From assembly GCA_019637685.1 (NCBI GenBank), contig JAHBVF010000021.1, positions 58,138-122,137 of the forward strand: a DNA stretch of 64,000 bases. Reading direction: 5' to 3'. The notes under the pieces were generated by a model. It worked only from the letters and a program-made list of their open reading frames with translations. It did not search any database and was not told where the DNA came from. Source of the DNA: Caldilineaceae bacterium. GTDB lineage: Bacteria; Chloroflexota; Anaerolineae; Caldilineales; Caldilineaceae. This document shows, piece by piece, positions 55,565 to 64,000 of the stretch; position 1 is the first letter of the stretch; every line of letters begins with the position of its first letter. Made by a program: the position numbers and the translations under genes.

Positions 55565-55810
55565 CTACCAGACAACCGGCACGCCGCCGGCAAAGCGGCC
55601 CAGGGAGCGCAGAACAAACACAAACTCGGAGAACAGTGCGTGCAGGACAAGGCCGAACTGGCGAAACTCGCTGGCCCAATCCGTGCAGAGGGCGCAGTTT
55701 TGCCAGGCACGAGCTAAGCTCTGTTCGGGCAGAAAGAGCAGCAACACAAACAGAAGGATAGCGAGAAAGAACATATTGACTGCCAGCTCTTCTGCGAAAT
55801 GTTTCGACAT
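55565..55810 (-). CDS. Small single-pass membrane protein
   Basis: 81 aa from ATG 55810 (MSKHFAEELAVN), with GGAGG 6 nt upstream; the frame upstream has no site. One strong TM segment (MFFLAILLFVLLLFLPE, residues about 13-29), then a short soluble part with two Cys (NCALCTDW). No family recognised. Converges on ileS with 11 bp between stops. Confidence 0.6.
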   Translation of the reverse strand: MSKHFAEELAVNMFFLAILLFVLLLFLPEQSLARAWQNCALCTDWASEFRQFGLVLHALFSEFVFVLRSLGRFAGGVPVVW

Positions 55811-55877
55811 AGCTGCCTCCGTTGCTCGGAAAGGGATGAACCGCGGCCTGTCCACGGCCCTGTCAAAACAATTCTAC

Positions 55878-55922
55878 ACAAACAGGAATGCCCCGGCCGC
55901 GCGCCGGGGCATTCCTGTTTGT
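55878..55922. terminator. Perfect 20-bp hairpin between universal stress and small membrane genes
   Basis: Arms 55878-55897 and 55903-55922 pair exactly around CGCGC. It lies between two minus-strand genes: after the stress-protein stop (55996) and before the start of the small gene (55810). No long T-run is seen, so it may be a terminator or an inserted palindrome. Confidence 0.65.
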
Positions 55923-55995
55923 GGCCTGCTTCACATTCCGGTCTGTGCATCCGGGTGGCAGAGAGACCCTCGCCGAAATCATCCTTGGCCGTTGT

Positions 55996-56802
55996 CTACA
56001 GCAAAATCAGGCCACATTCCAACCGGGCCAGGGCAGGCTCGCGGCGGTGACTGAGAACCAGACCACCGCGGCTCTGGCTGAGGATCAAAATCTGTTCGGC
56101 CAAATCACCGGACCCCAGGGTGTGGAAAGTGACGGGCTGAGGATTGTCCGTCAGAGCCGCCGCGAGGAATTGGCGTGCCTCGTCGTTTTCAGTCAAAATC
56201 AGCAACGGGCTGGCATAGACCTGGGAAAGACGCACAGCCATTGCCACCAGCGGGAGTTCTTCGGCCCGCCCGCTGGTAGTGACCAGCACAGGCTGGCCCA
56301 CGCGCATCTCCTGGTGGAGCAGCAGCAGCGGCATGCGGTGTTCGCCCAGCACCCGCTGCGCCACAGAGCCAAGCCGGTCTGGCCGCAGGCAGAGGGGGTT
56401 GCCGTAGCGCCCCAGACTCAAGAGGGTGTCTTCTCCGGCAGCTTCCATCAGAGATTCGGCGATGTTCCCCCGCACAACCCGAAAACGCCAAACAATATCG
56501 TAGGCCCGGACAATGGGGCCGGCCCACTTTTCTACGGTCTGGGCCACCACCCGCAGTTCCCGCTCGACCAGCGCCCGGTCAAAAGGGCGCACCCCCCCGG
56601 GCTGACGCAGTTCAGCCGCGATAGGCAGATCGGCCAGGGCAAGCAAGCGGTCGTCTTCGACAAAAAGCCCCTCCAACTGCGCGCCCAATCCGGCTGCGAT
56701 GCGCGCGGCAGTGCGCAATACCATCCGGCTGCACGGGGACGCGTCCAACGCCACCACCACCCGGCGGATGGGAGAAGCTACGGGCTGACTCTGTTCGCTC
56801 AT
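55996..56802 (-). CDS. Universal stress protein
   Basis: 268 aa from ATG 56802 (MSEQSQPVASP); AGGAG about 10 nt upstream. The USP fold is seen as RRVVVALDASPCSRMVLRTA in the first half, with FRVVRGNIAESLMEAAGED and LLSLGRYGNP. The second half is a related fold with a weaker motif (GQPVLVTTSGRAEEL). The ATP-binding G-x2-G-x9-GS motif is not clear. A TATGATAAT-like -10 lies on the minus strand at 56886-56894. It follows the Lon-like gene after 97 bp and may be expressed separately. Confidence 0.8.
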   Translation of the reverse strand: MSEQSQPVASPIRRVVVALDASPCSRMVLRTAARIAAGLGAQLEGLFVEDDRLLALADLPIAAELRQPGGVRPFDRALVERELRVVAQTVEKWAGPIVRAYDIVWRFRVVRGNIAESLMEAAGEDTLLSLGRYGNPLCLRPDRLGSVAQRVLGEHRMPLLLLHQEMRVGQPVLVTTSGRAEELPLVAMAVRLSQVYASPLLILTENDEARQFLAAALTDNPQPVTFHTLGSGDLAEQILILSQSRGGLVLSHRREPALARLECGLILL

Positions 56803-56899
56803 TTTTGTGTACTCCTGTATCCCGGATGAGGAGACAATTGGGTGCGCGCCGCGTACCCTCTCCATCCCCTCAAGCGCGCCGAAGCTATTATCATACAGA

Positions 56900-59317
56900 T
56901 CAAACGATTTCTGCCCCATTCCAGCGATGGAACGCGGCCCAGCGCTGGGCAAAGTCGCGCAGCCTGTCCTGCACCAGCCGGTTGATTGTGCCCGGGGGGA
57001 AAACACCCGCGCTGTCGGCCACGCCCGCGGCCAAACCGGTGAGCAGCTCCATGCCTTCGTCGATGGTTGACACGGGATAAATGTGGAATTGCCCGGCCTC
57101 CACCGCGGCCACCACTTCCCGGCGCAGCATCAGATGGCGCACATTCGTGGCCGGTATCAGCACCCCCTGCTCACCGGTCAACCCCTGCTGCTGGCAGATG
57201 GCGAAGAAGCCTTCGATCTTCTCGTTCACGCCGCCGATCACCTGAACATTGCCAAACTGGTCCACAGAACCAGTGACGGCGAAGGACTGGCGAATGGGCA
57301 CATTGGCGATGGCCGAGAGCAGCGCATAGAGTTCGGTGGAACTGGCGCTGTCCCCATCCACCCCGCCGTAGGACTGCTCGAAGACCAGCCCGGCCTGAAG
57401 CGACAGGGGGAAATCCGCGGCATAGCGGGCAGCCAGATAGGAGGTCAGAATCAGCACACCTTTGCTGTGGCTCGGCCCGCTCATAGCCACTTCCCGCTCA
57501 ATATTCACCACTTCGCCCCGGCCAATCGTCACCCGTGCGGTGATACGGCTGGGCTGGCCGAACATCAGATTGCCCAGTTGCATCACCGCCAAACCGTTGA
57601 TCTGCCCGACGGCTTCGCCACTGGTCTGCACACGCACAATTCCATCCAGAATCGACTCCTGGCTGCGTTCGGGAATCCGCCAGGCCCGGTAGTGTTGGGC
57701 GTCCAGCGCCTGCTCCACGTGGCCCAGGCGGATGAGATCGTCGCCCTCTTTCTCTGCCCAATAATCGGCCTCTTGCAACAGGTCCACCAGAGATGCCACC
57801 CGCATCGAGAGCTTCTCCCCATCCCCGGCCATCCGGCTGGCCTGGTCCAGCACCCGGGCCGTAGCCGCCCGGTCCAGGTGACGAAGACCGCTGCCCGCGG
57901 CCGCGGAAGCCAGCAGCCGGGCAAAGAGCATCTGGTTTTCCGATGTACGCTCGATTTCGTCGTTGAAATCGGCCATCACCTTGAAAAGTTCGTCAAAGTC
58001 CGGGTCCGACTGGCTGAGTAGATAGTAGAGGGAACGGTCACCCAACAGCGCGACTTTGATTTTCAGGGGGATCGGCTCCGGCTCCAAAGAGACCGCGTTG
58101 GCCTGGCTGAGCATCTGGCCCGGCGTTTCAATACGGATGGTGGCGGAACGCAGGGCACGCTTCAGCCCCTCCCAGGCATAGGGCTGGGACATCAGTTTGA
58201 GCGCGTCGATCATCAGATAGCCGCCGTTGGCCATGTGCAGGGCACCGCATTTGATATGGGTGAAGTCGGTGATCAGCCCGCCCATGTGGGGGATGTATTC
58301 CACCCGCCCCACCAGATTCTGATAGGCCGGGTTGTCTTCGTAGATCACCGGCGCGCCCGTGCGTCCGCTGTGGTCCACCAGCACATTGACCCGGTAGCGC
58401 ACAAAACGATCGCCATTGTCCACAGGCGGGGCAAAAGGTGTCTGGGCTTCGGCCTCGTTCTCGTCGCCGCGCAGGAAAAGGGGGAGATTGTCGATGACAT
58501 CCGCCTGCACCGCGGCCAAATAGGCCAGCACCGGCGGCTGCTCCGCGTAGTCTGACTGGATTTCGTGGAAGAGAGGGTCGATGGTGAAATGGGCCAGCTC
58601 GTTGTGAAAGTTTTGCAGCTCTTTGCGCAATTCCCGCTCCCAGCGGGGAACCTGCACCACCACCTGTTGCAACTTCTCCTGCATTTCTTCAATGGCCGCT
58701 TTGAGCACATCCTGCTCGGCCTGGGGCATCTTCTGAAAATCCTCGGCTTTGAGCACTTCGCCCTCGCGCACGGGCGCAAATATCAGCCCGGTGGGGGTGC
58801 GCAGGAGATTCAGATTTTTGGTCACAGCTTCGGCCTGCAACGCGGAGAAAGCCTCGTCCTGGCGCTGCTGAAAGGTGGACTCCACAGCCTTACGGCGCAC
58901 CCGGTACTCATCGGTCTCGAAGGCAGCGGGCAAGACCGTGCGGATCTCGCTCAGCAGATCGTCCAGGTTTTTGCGTAATTGGGCGCCGCCACCGGCGGGC
59001 AGTTCCAGGGCAATGGGCCGGTGGGATTCCTGGAAATTGTAGACATAACACCAATCGGAAGGGGGCTGGTCGTCCACGGCCTGGCCGGCCAGATAGTCGC
59101 GCACGACCATATGTTTGCCCGTGCCGGGACTGCCCAGGGCAAAGATATTGTAACCGGCGTGGCGCATATTGATGCCAAATTCCACCGCGGCCACGGCCCG
59201 TTCCTGCCCGATAATGTCGGAGAGCGGTTCGAGATCGGCGGTGGTGGTAAAAGCAAAGGAATCCGGGTCGGTGCGGGTATTGAGTTGGGCGGGGGTCAGG
59301 GCTGGAACAGGCGTCAT
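56900..59317 (-). CDS. LonH/YcbZ-type ATP-dependent protease
   Basis: 805 aa. AAA+ domain with Walker A GSPGTGKH (62-69), followed by an unusual long middle region (including EVLKAEDFQKMPQAEQDV) and C-terminal S16 peptidase domain. The catalytic dyad is S657 (DGDSASSTEL) and K700 (GGVNEKIEGF), 43 residues apart, as in Lon. No N-terminal substrate-binding LAN domain is present, so it is of the LonH/YcbZ or LonB-like class rather than classical LonA. ATG 59317 is the only in-frame start; it lies 299 bp from the divergent amidohydrolase gene. Role: removal of damaged or regulatory proteins; partners unknown. Confidence 0.9.
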   Translation of the reverse strand: MTPVPALTPAQLNTRTDPDSFAFTTTADLEPLSDIIGQERAVAAVEFGINMRHAGYNIFALGSPGTGKHMVVRDYLAGQAVDDQPPSDWCYVYNFQESHRPIALELPAGGGAQLRKNLDDLLSEIRTVLPAAFETDEYRVRRKAVESTFQQRQDEAFSALQAEAVTKNLNLLRTPTGLIFAPVREGEVLKAEDFQKMPQAEQDVLKAAIEEMQEKLQQVVVQVPRWERELRKELQNFHNELAHFTIDPLFHEIQSDYAEQPPVLAYLAAVQADVIDNLPLFLRGDENEAEAQTPFAPPVDNGDRFVRYRVNVLVDHSGRTGAPVIYEDNPAYQNLVGRVEYIPHMGGLITDFTHIKCGALHMANGGYLMIDALKLMSQPYAWEGLKRALRSATIRIETPGQMLSQANAVSLEPEPIPLKIKVALLGDRSLYYLLSQSDPDFDELFKVMADFNDEIERTSENQMLFARLLASAAAGSGLRHLDRAATARVLDQASRMAGDGEKLSMRVASLVDLLQEADYWAEKEGDDLIRLGHVEQALDAQHYRAWRIPERSQESILDGIVRVQTSGEAVGQINGLAVMQLGNLMFGQPSRITARVTIGRGEVVNIEREVAMSGPSHSKGVLILTSYLAARYAADFPLSLQAGLVFEQSYGGVDGDSASSTELYALLSAIANVPIRQSFAVTGSVDQFGNVQVIGGVNEKIEGFFAICQQQGLTGEQGVLIPATNVRHLMLRREVVAAVEAGQFHIYPVSTIDEGMELLTGLAAGVADSAGVFPPGTINRLVQDRLRDFAQRWAAFHRWNGAEIV

Positions 59318-59460
59318 TGGCGGGCCTCGGATAGTGAAAACGGGTGGGATTTGCTTGTCTGTAGACTACCACGCGCGGGGATTGTTGGCAACGTATCCGC
59401 GGGAATGAGCGCGTTTCACTTCCGTTGACAATCCCAACGTAAGGCCCTATACTGCACCCC

Positions 59461-59494
59461 AGACCTGCCAGGTTTTGGAAAACCTGGCAGGTCT
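59461..59494. terminator. Perfect 16-bp hairpin in the Lon-amidohydrolase divergent gap
   Basis: Arms 59461-59476 and 59479-59494 pair without mismatch with a 2-nt loop. It stands between two divergent genes, so it is not a terminator of either; it may be an operator or a palindromic repeat. The word AGACCTGCCAGG also appears in the terminator at 20952-20985, which has the same core GTCTGCCAG. Confidence 0.45.
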
Positions 59495-59616
59495 TACCCC
59501 AACCCAAACTCAACGAATTCAGTCCACCCGCCATGACCCGCTCCCGGGTTTCACTTCGACAAGCTCAGGACACCGCTCAACCGGCGCTCACCCACTCACC
59601 ACAAAGGAGACTCTCC

Positions 59617-61251
59617 ATGCCCACCTACGATACCCTCATCCGCGGCGCACGCATTATCGACGGCTCCGGCAATCCGTGGACATACGGCGACGTGGCCCTG
59701 GCCGATGACCGCATTGCGGCCATCGCGCCGCCCGGAGCGATTCCCGTTGAGAACTGTGGCGAGTTGGTGGACGCGGCCGGCCACGTGGTCTGCCCCGGCT
59801 TTGTGGACATTCTCAGCCACTCGATTCTGCCCCTGATGGCAGACGGGCGCAGTCTCTCCAAAATCACCCAGGGCGTGACCACGGAAGTGATGGGCGAGGG
59901 CTGGACCCCCGCGCCCTACGGCGGTCTGCTGGATGAACCCCTGCCCAAACACCAGTTTGCGGGACTGATCGGCGACGAGTGGGAGGCGCGCGTCCGGGGC
60001 TGGAGCCGCTTTGGCGATTGGCTGGCCGCGATGACAGAGACCGGCGTCTCGCCCAATATCGGCTCCTTTCTGGGCGGGGGCAGCCTGCGTAAATACGCGA
60101 TGGGGATGGAGATGCGCCCGCCGACCGCCGACGAACTGGAGACGATGCGCCGGGTCACTGCCGAGGCCATGGAGGACGGCGCGTTCGGCGTCTCCTTCGC
60201 GCTCATCTACCCGCCCAGCAGCTTCGCCGATCTGGACGAGATTGTCGAAATCAGCAAAGTCATCAGCCGCTACAACGGCATTTACATCACCCACCTGCGC
60301 TCGGAGGCCGACACTTTTCTGGAAGCCCTGGAAGAGGCCATCACTATCGGCCAGCGGGCGGACGTGCCAGTGGAGGTCTATCATCTGAAGGCCGCGGGCA
60401 AGCAGAACTGGCACAAACTGGTGTCCGCGATGGAGCGCATCACCGAAGCCCGCGGCCAGGGCGTGGACATCACCGCGGATATGTACACCTACACCGCCGC
60501 GGGAACCGGGCTGACATCCGTATTGCCGCCCTGGGCCGCGGCGGGCAACAAATTGTATGAGAATGTGGCGGACCCGGCCATGCGTGCCAAAATCAAGGCC
60601 GCGGCCCTGCACCCGGACGGCTCGTGGGAGGCCATGGCCGAGATGTGCGGTGTGGACGGAGTGATGCCCACGGGCTTTATGAAAGAGGAGAACCAGCAGT
60701 ACGTGGGCAAGCGGCTCTCAGAGACTGCCGAAATGTTGGGCAAAGAGTGGCCCGACGCGGTGATGGACCTGCTCGTCTCCGAAGGCCAGCGCATCGGCAC
60801 GATTTACTTTGCGATGAGCGAGCACAACCTGCGCCGCCAGTTGCAACAGCCGTGGATTACCATCTCCACCGACGCGGGCGGGCTGGACCCGGTCTGGGCC
60901 GCGCCCACCGGCCCCTATCACCCCCGCGCCTACGGCACGTATACCCGTGTGCTGGGCAAATATGTGCGGGAGGAGAAAGTGCTGCCCCTGGAAGACGCGG
61001 TGCGCAAGATGTCCTCCGCCCTGTGCGACCGGCTGGGGCTGCGGGATCGGGGACAACTGCGGGCAGGCTTCTACGCCGATGTGGTCATCTTCGACCCGGA
61101 GACCGTCGGCGACCGGGCCACTTTCACCGATCCCCACCAGCTTTCCGTGGGCGTGCGGGATGTGTGGGTGAACGGGGCGCGGGTGCTGCGGGACGGCACC
61201 CACACCGGCGCAACACCGGGCCGGGTGGTCAAAGGCGCGGGAAGGGTGTAA
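59617..61251 (+). CDS. N-acyl-D-amino-acid deacylase-like amidohydrolase
   Basis: 544 aa from ATG 59617 (MPTYDTLIRG) with AAAGGAGA 7 nt upstream. A D-aminoacylase/metal-dependent amidohydrolase pattern is seen: PGFVDILSHS, GVTTEVMGEGW, IYITHLRSEAD, VYHLKAAGKQNWHK, STDAGGLDPVWA and the C-terminal beta sandwich. The usual first metal motif HxH reads L66-S67-H68, so the first His is Leu; the other His and the Asp are retained. It may be a mono-metal enzyme or have a changed role. A short low-complexity upstream region (59533-59616) is not included. Confidence 0.75.
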   Translation: MPTYDTLIRGARIIDGSGNPWTYGDVALADDRIAAIAPPGAIPVENCGELVDAAGHVVCPGFVDILSHSILPLMADGRSLSKITQGVTTEVMGEGWTPAPYGGLLDEPLPKHQFAGLIGDEWEARVRGWSRFGDWLAAMTETGVSPNIGSFLGGGSLRKYAMGMEMRPPTADELETMRRVTAEAMEDGAFGVSFALIYPPSSFADLDEIVEISKVISRYNGIYITHLRSEADTFLEALEEAITIGQRADVPVEVYHLKAAGKQNWHKLVSAMERITEARGQGVDITADMYTYTAAGTGLTSVLPPWAAAGNKLYENVADPAMRAKIKAAALHPDGSWEAMAEMCGVDGVMPTGFMKEENQQYVGKRLSETAEMLGKEWPDAVMDLLVSEGQRIGTIYFAMSEHNLRRQLQQPWITISTDAGGLDPVWAAPTGPYHPRAYGTYTRVLGKYVREEKVLPLEDAVRKMSSALCDRLGLRDRGQLRAGFYADVVIFDPETVGDRATFTDPHQLSVGVRDVWVNGARVLRDGTHTGATPGRVVKGAGRV

Positions 61252-61256
61252 ACGAC

Positions 61257-61305
61257 AAGGCACAAAGAACAACTTTTCCTTCGTGTCTTTGTGTCTTTGT
61301 GCCTT
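61257..61305 (+). terminator. Terminator of the amidohydrolase gene
   Basis: AAGGCACAAAGA (61257-61268) and TCTTTGTGCCTT (61294-61305) pair in 12 bp with a 25-nt loop, 5 nt after the stop. T-rich tail follows. Confidence 0.55.
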
Positions 61306-61342
61306 TGGGGTAAATTAGCTCCCAGTAGTCTTTGCAAAGTGC

Positions 61343-61371
61343 TTGCACGGCGGTGCGCGTAGTGCTATAAT
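61343..61371 (+). promoter_or_regulatory. Promoter that makes a leaderless mRNA
   Basis: TTGCAC (61343-61348), 17-nt spacer, TATAAT (61366-61371) with upstream TGC. The ATG of the next gene starts exactly 7 nt after the -10, where transcription is expected to begin, so the mRNA would have no 5' leader or ribosome site. Confidence 0.7.
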
Positions 61372-61377
61372 CAGCCC

Positions 61378-61647
61378 ATGACAACACCAGAGAGCAGCAA
61401 AATACCCGCATCTTTGCGTCAATTCATTCTGGCAGACCCGCAAAAGCCGCTTGAATTGATTCTACGCGTGCGCAGCGCGGACGATGAAACCCAGGCCCGT
61501 CTGGAGACAGCCGGGCTAACGGTACGCTACCGTCTCACGCTCGTGCCCCAATTTGTCGTCACCGGTCCCGGCCAGGCCCTGCTCTCGCTTGCCGACGAGG
61601 AATGGCTGGTGGGCATTGAAGGCGACCGTTCTGTTCACACCTGGTAG
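61378..61647 (+). CDS. Small protein preceding a subtilase, possibly a free I9-like propeptide
   Basis: 89 aa, soluble, alpha/beta in character (PLELILRVRSADDETQARLE, then VRYRLTLVPQFVVTG, IEGDRSVHTW). It resembles the size and pattern of the inhibitor I9 propeptide: two strands and helices before a subtilase. It lies 32 bp before the subtilase, so it may act in trans as a chaperone or inhibitor. Leaderless start at 61378. Function is inferred; other small families are possible. Confidence 0.55.
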   Translation: MTTPESSKIPASLRQFILADPQKPLELILRVRSADDETQARLETAGLTVRYRLTLVPQFVVTGPGQALLSLADEEWLVGIEGDRSVHTW

Positions 61648-61679
61648 TACGCGTACCCTACCCAGCAAGGAGAATTTCC

Positions 61680-63020
61680 ATGGCAGCGGACGAAAGTAGC
61701 AAGCTGACTCCCCGCACGCGCGGCCTGATCCAGTCGGCCAGAAGCAGCGACGAGCCTGTGCCGGTGATTATCCAATTCAAAGCGGGCCGGGGCCGGGAAG
61801 TCTTGCCCACAGACAGCCGGTCGATTTCCACAATGAACGTGCGCCAGGATTATGTTGTCATCCCCGCGGTGGCCATCGATGTGGCCCCCAGCCAGATCGA
61901 CGCGTTGGCCGAACTGGAAGACGTGGAAAATGTGTGGTTCGACGAACCCGTCCACACAATGCTGGACTCCTCTGTGCCGATCATCGGCGCGGACAAAGTG
62001 TGGCAACAGTTGGGCAACCGGGGCGAGGGTGTCACAGTCTGTATCATTGACACAGGCATCGACAGCGATCACCCGGACTTTGCCGGGCGCATCGGGCAGA
62101 CAAAAGATTTCTCCGGCAAAGGCTCGGTGGAGGACGGCAACGGCCACGGAACTCACGTGGCCTCCACAGTGGCGGGCACGGGCGCGGCCAGCAACGGCAA
62201 ATATGTGGGCGTGGCCCCGGCGGCCACAATTATGGTGGCCAAAGTGCTTTCTGATTCGGGCGGCGGGCGCATGAGCGATGTGATGGCCGGGGTGGAATGG
62301 GCTGTGCAGAATGGCGCACAGGTACTCAACCTCTCCCTCGGCTCTGACGGCAACAGCGACGGCCAGGACGCGCTGAGCACAATGTGCAACGCGGCGGTGG
62401 ACGCGGGCAAAGTGGTGGTGGTGGCCGCGGGCAACGCCGGGCCGCGGGCCAACACAGTGGGCAGCCCCGGCGCGGCCGAGAAGGTCATTACAATTGGGGC
62501 CAGCACAGACAGCGATGGCATGGCCAATTTCAGCAGCCGGGGGCCGACCGCGGATGGCCGGGTGAAGCCGGATGTGATTGCACCGGGGACCCAAATTGTG
62601 GCGGCCAGGGCCACAGGCACATCCATGGGCCAGGTGGTGGATGACAACTATACCAGCGCCCAGGGCACGAGCATGGCCACACCCCACGTGACCGGTCTTT
62701 GTGCGCTGATGCTCAAGGCAAACGCCCAGCTTTCACCGGCAGATGTCAAGCGCATCCTGCGGGACACGGCGATTGATCTGGGCATGGATGCCAACAGTCA
62801 GGGCCAGGGCCGGGTGGATGCTTTGGCCGCGGTGACAGCCAGCACATCCGCGCCCGCGCCAGACCCCACACCCGATCCCACGCCGGACCCGACGCCCGAT
62901 CCGACGCCCGACCCCAAACCTACGCCGGACCCGACGCCGGACCCCACACCCACGCCCACACCGCCCAAAGCACCGGTGGGCTGTCTGGGGGCTATTCTGA
63001 AAGTCTTTGGATTGTTATAG
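61680..63020 (+). CDS. Subtilisin-like serine protease (S8)
   Basis: 446 aa, AAGGAGA 7 nt upstream. The N-terminal region (PVIIQFKAGRGREV) is an I9-like prodomain of about 100 aa. The catalytic triad is D124 (IIDTGID), H156 (GHGTHVA) and S331 (GTSMATPHV). The C-terminus is a low-complexity PDPT/PTPDP linker, then GCLGAILKVFGLL, a Cys-bearing amphipathic tail. No signal peptide is seen at the N-terminus, so the export route or intracellular role is unclear. It follows the small gene at 61378 and precedes a membrane-anchored protein with 3 bp between. Confidence 0.9.
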   Translation: MAADESSKLTPRTRGLIQSARSSDEPVPVIIQFKAGRGREVLPTDSRSISTMNVRQDYVVIPAVAIDVAPSQIDALAELEDVENVWFDEPVHTMLDSSVPIIGADKVWQQLGNRGEGVTVCIIDTGIDSDHPDFAGRIGQTKDFSGKGSVEDGNGHGTHVASTVAGTGAASNGKYVGVAPAATIMVAKVLSDSGGGRMSDVMAGVEWAVQNGAQVLNLSLGSDGNSDGQDALSTMCNAAVDAGKVVVVAAGNAGPRANTVGSPGAAEKVITIGASTDSDGMANFSSRGPTADGRVKPDVIAPGTQIVAARATGTSMGQVVDDNYTSAQGTSMATPHVTGLCALMLKANAQLSPADVKRILRDTAIDLGMDANSQGQGRVDALAAVTASTSAPAPDPTPDPTPDPTPDPTPDPKPTPDPTPDPTPTPTPPKAPVGCLGAILKVFGLL

Positions 63021-63023
63021 CCA

Positions 63024-63860
63024 ATGCACCTGACCGCCAGTGAGCAAGCGCAACAGGACGATATGGCCCTGGATGAACGGGCACGCAAGCGGCAGGCCAT
63101 TGGCCTGTCAGCCGCGCGTCCTACGGCCAAAGCAGACGCGGCCCATCCGCCCGTGGCCGAAGGTGTGCGTGGCAATGTATGGCTGGCGGTCCTGCTGCTG
63201 GCGGCCATTCTGGCGACCACCGGTTGGCTGCTGCTGCGCACCACCCAGCCGAACTTTTCGCTGTTGGGCACAGGCCGCGTCGACGAAAGTATCCTGCTGC
63301 GGGATGATTTTATGCAGCCCGTGCTGGGGCTTGCCCCCGAAGTGGTCACAGCCGACTGGTCTATGGGCTATGTGGGCGATCTCTATCAGATTCTCATCGA
63401 GCAGCCCGGTGTGCTGGCCTGGACAACCCTGGGCCAGATCGATCTGGGCGCATATCGTTACGACAGCAGCCTGATGCTCACCGGCTCCTCTGACGACAGC
63501 TCGGCCTGGGGCTATGCGGGGCTGATCATCCGCTATCAGAACGATCAGAATTTCTATCTCTTTGTGGTGGATGGACGGGGCAAATATCAGGTGCAGGCCC
63601 AGGAAAACGGCAACTGGCGCACCCTTCAGCCGTGGACCGACAGCCCCCGGCTGACTACAATTGGGGGTGAGAATCTGCTGGCGGTGGAGGACGACGGACG
63701 ACAGTTGCGTTTCTATGCGGGATCTGAATTGCTCTTCGCTGTTGATGACCTGCGTTTGCCTGTTGGGGATGTGGGGCTGCTGGCCGGTTCCCGCAGCCAG
63801 GGCACAGCGCAGGTTCTGTACGATTGGGTGCGGATCGAGGCGATTCCACTGGCAAGATAG
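63024..63860 (+). CDS. Membrane-anchored protein with concanavalin-like (LamG/DUF1080-like) domain
   Basis: 278 aa. A 50-aa basic N-terminus is followed by one TM helix (VWLAVLLLAAILATTGWLLL, residues about 51-70), then an extracellular beta-sandwich domain: DDFMQPVLGL, AWGYAGLIIRYQNDQNFYLF, YQVQAQENGNWRTL, LRFYAGSELLFAVDD, GDVGLLAGSRS. That pattern fits the 3-keto-disaccharide hydrolase/LamG fold used for carbohydrate binding. The start may instead be the later ATG at 63063. Only 3 bp after the subtilase stop, so it is likely co-transcribed; it could be a substrate or anchor. Confidence 0.7.
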   Translation: MHLTASEQAQQDDMALDERARKRQAIGLSAARPTAKADAAHPPVAEGVRGNVWLAVLLLAAILATTGWLLLRTTQPNFSLLGTGRVDESILLRDDFMQPVLGLAPEVVTADWSMGYVGDLYQILIEQPGVLAWTTLGQIDLGAYRYDSSLMLTGSSDDSSAWGYAGLIIRYQNDQNFYLFVVDGRGKYQVQAQENGNWRTLQPWTDSPRLTTIGGENLLAVEDDGRQLRFYAGSELLFAVDDLRLPVGDVGLLAGSRSQGTAQVLYDWVRIEAIPLAR

Positions 63861-63913
63861 TTGGCTGGTGAATTGGTTGGGCAGTTGATTGTTCGTTCCC
63901 TCTGCAATTATTA

Positions 63914-63996
63914 AGTAACTGTCCGTTTTTAAGTTAGCAGTTTCGACGCCACGATTCCGGGAATCAGATCACCCGAATTGTTTACGGACAGTTACT
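63914..63996. repeat. Inverted repeat at the right edge, end of an element
   Basis: AGTAACTGTCCGT (63914-63926) and ACGGACAGTTACT (63984-63996) are perfect 13-bp arms with a 57-nt spacer. It may be a small MITE or one end of an element that continues past the window. Confidence 0.6.
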
Positions 63997-64000
63997 AAGC

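Overview
The window looks like a chromosomal segment of a moderately GC-rich Chloroflexota bacterium (Anaerolineae/Caldilineae/Ardenticatenia-like; the class is inference). The pointers are several very large STAND regulators, a complex I locus with NuoCD and NuoEF fusions, a T-box leader of the stem-I type, type-2 IleRS, and many long intergenic palindromes. There is no sign of a phage, plasmid or CRISPR array, and no tRNA or rRNA gene was recognised.

Region 1 (1-20949) is accessory and regulatory. A TIR/NB-ARC/TPR gene (minus, 4025 to 439) is broken inside a nearly identical 120-bp TPR-coding tandem array. Two intact STAND giants follow: a winged-helix/guanylate-cyclase/NB-ARC/TPR protein (5528-8632) and a SARP/BTAD/NB-ARC/TPR protein (15514-18576). 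Between and after them lie a lipoprotein, a small secreted protein, a flavin-dependent halogenase-like oxidoreductase, a DUF362 protein, an MFS transporter, a GIY-YIG protein, a TIM-barrel isomerase, an isoprenylcysteine-methyltransferase-like protein and a RelA/SpoT-like HD hydrolase.

Region 2 (21004-46482) is the core: two back-to-back complex I loci read outward from a 334-bp divergent region. The minus-strand operon is complete (nuoA, B, CD fusion, EF fusion, G, H, I, J, K, L, M, N) but is interrupted by a GxxExxY gene with 24-bp terminal inverted repeats and by an unrelated 133-aa ORF. The plus-strand operon encodes a second copy of all seven membrane-arm subunits (A, H, J, K, L, M, N) plus a small TM protein, and no peripheral-arm subunit (no B, CD, E, F, G or I). 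Its pump subunits keep their key Lys/Glu residues, while its NuoH has lost the ETNR part of the quinone-loop motif. It may be an alternative membrane arm for the first operon's peripheral arm, or a separate ion-translocating module.

Region 3 (46503-63860) begins with two overlapping CNNM/CBS/CorC-family transporters. A T-box leader with a probable Ile (ATC) specifier follows, but it sits in front of a GNAT acetyltransferase and an AlaX editing protein rather than in front of ileS. The ileS gene lies 2.6 kb further on, behind a degenerate RAYT-like transposase relative and a TumE-type toxin-antitoxin pair. After ileS come a small membrane protein, a universal stress protein, a LonH/YcbZ-like protease, an N-acyl-D-amino-acid-deacylase-like amidohydrolase, and a three-gene set with an apparently leaderless small protein, a subtilase and a membrane-anchored protein.

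Across the window are more than twenty long inverted repeats: MITE-like elements with GACTATTCAG ends, solo and paired GxxExxY-type ends, near-perfect hairpins between genes, and two palindromes that sit in frame inside coding sequences (STAND gene and ileS).
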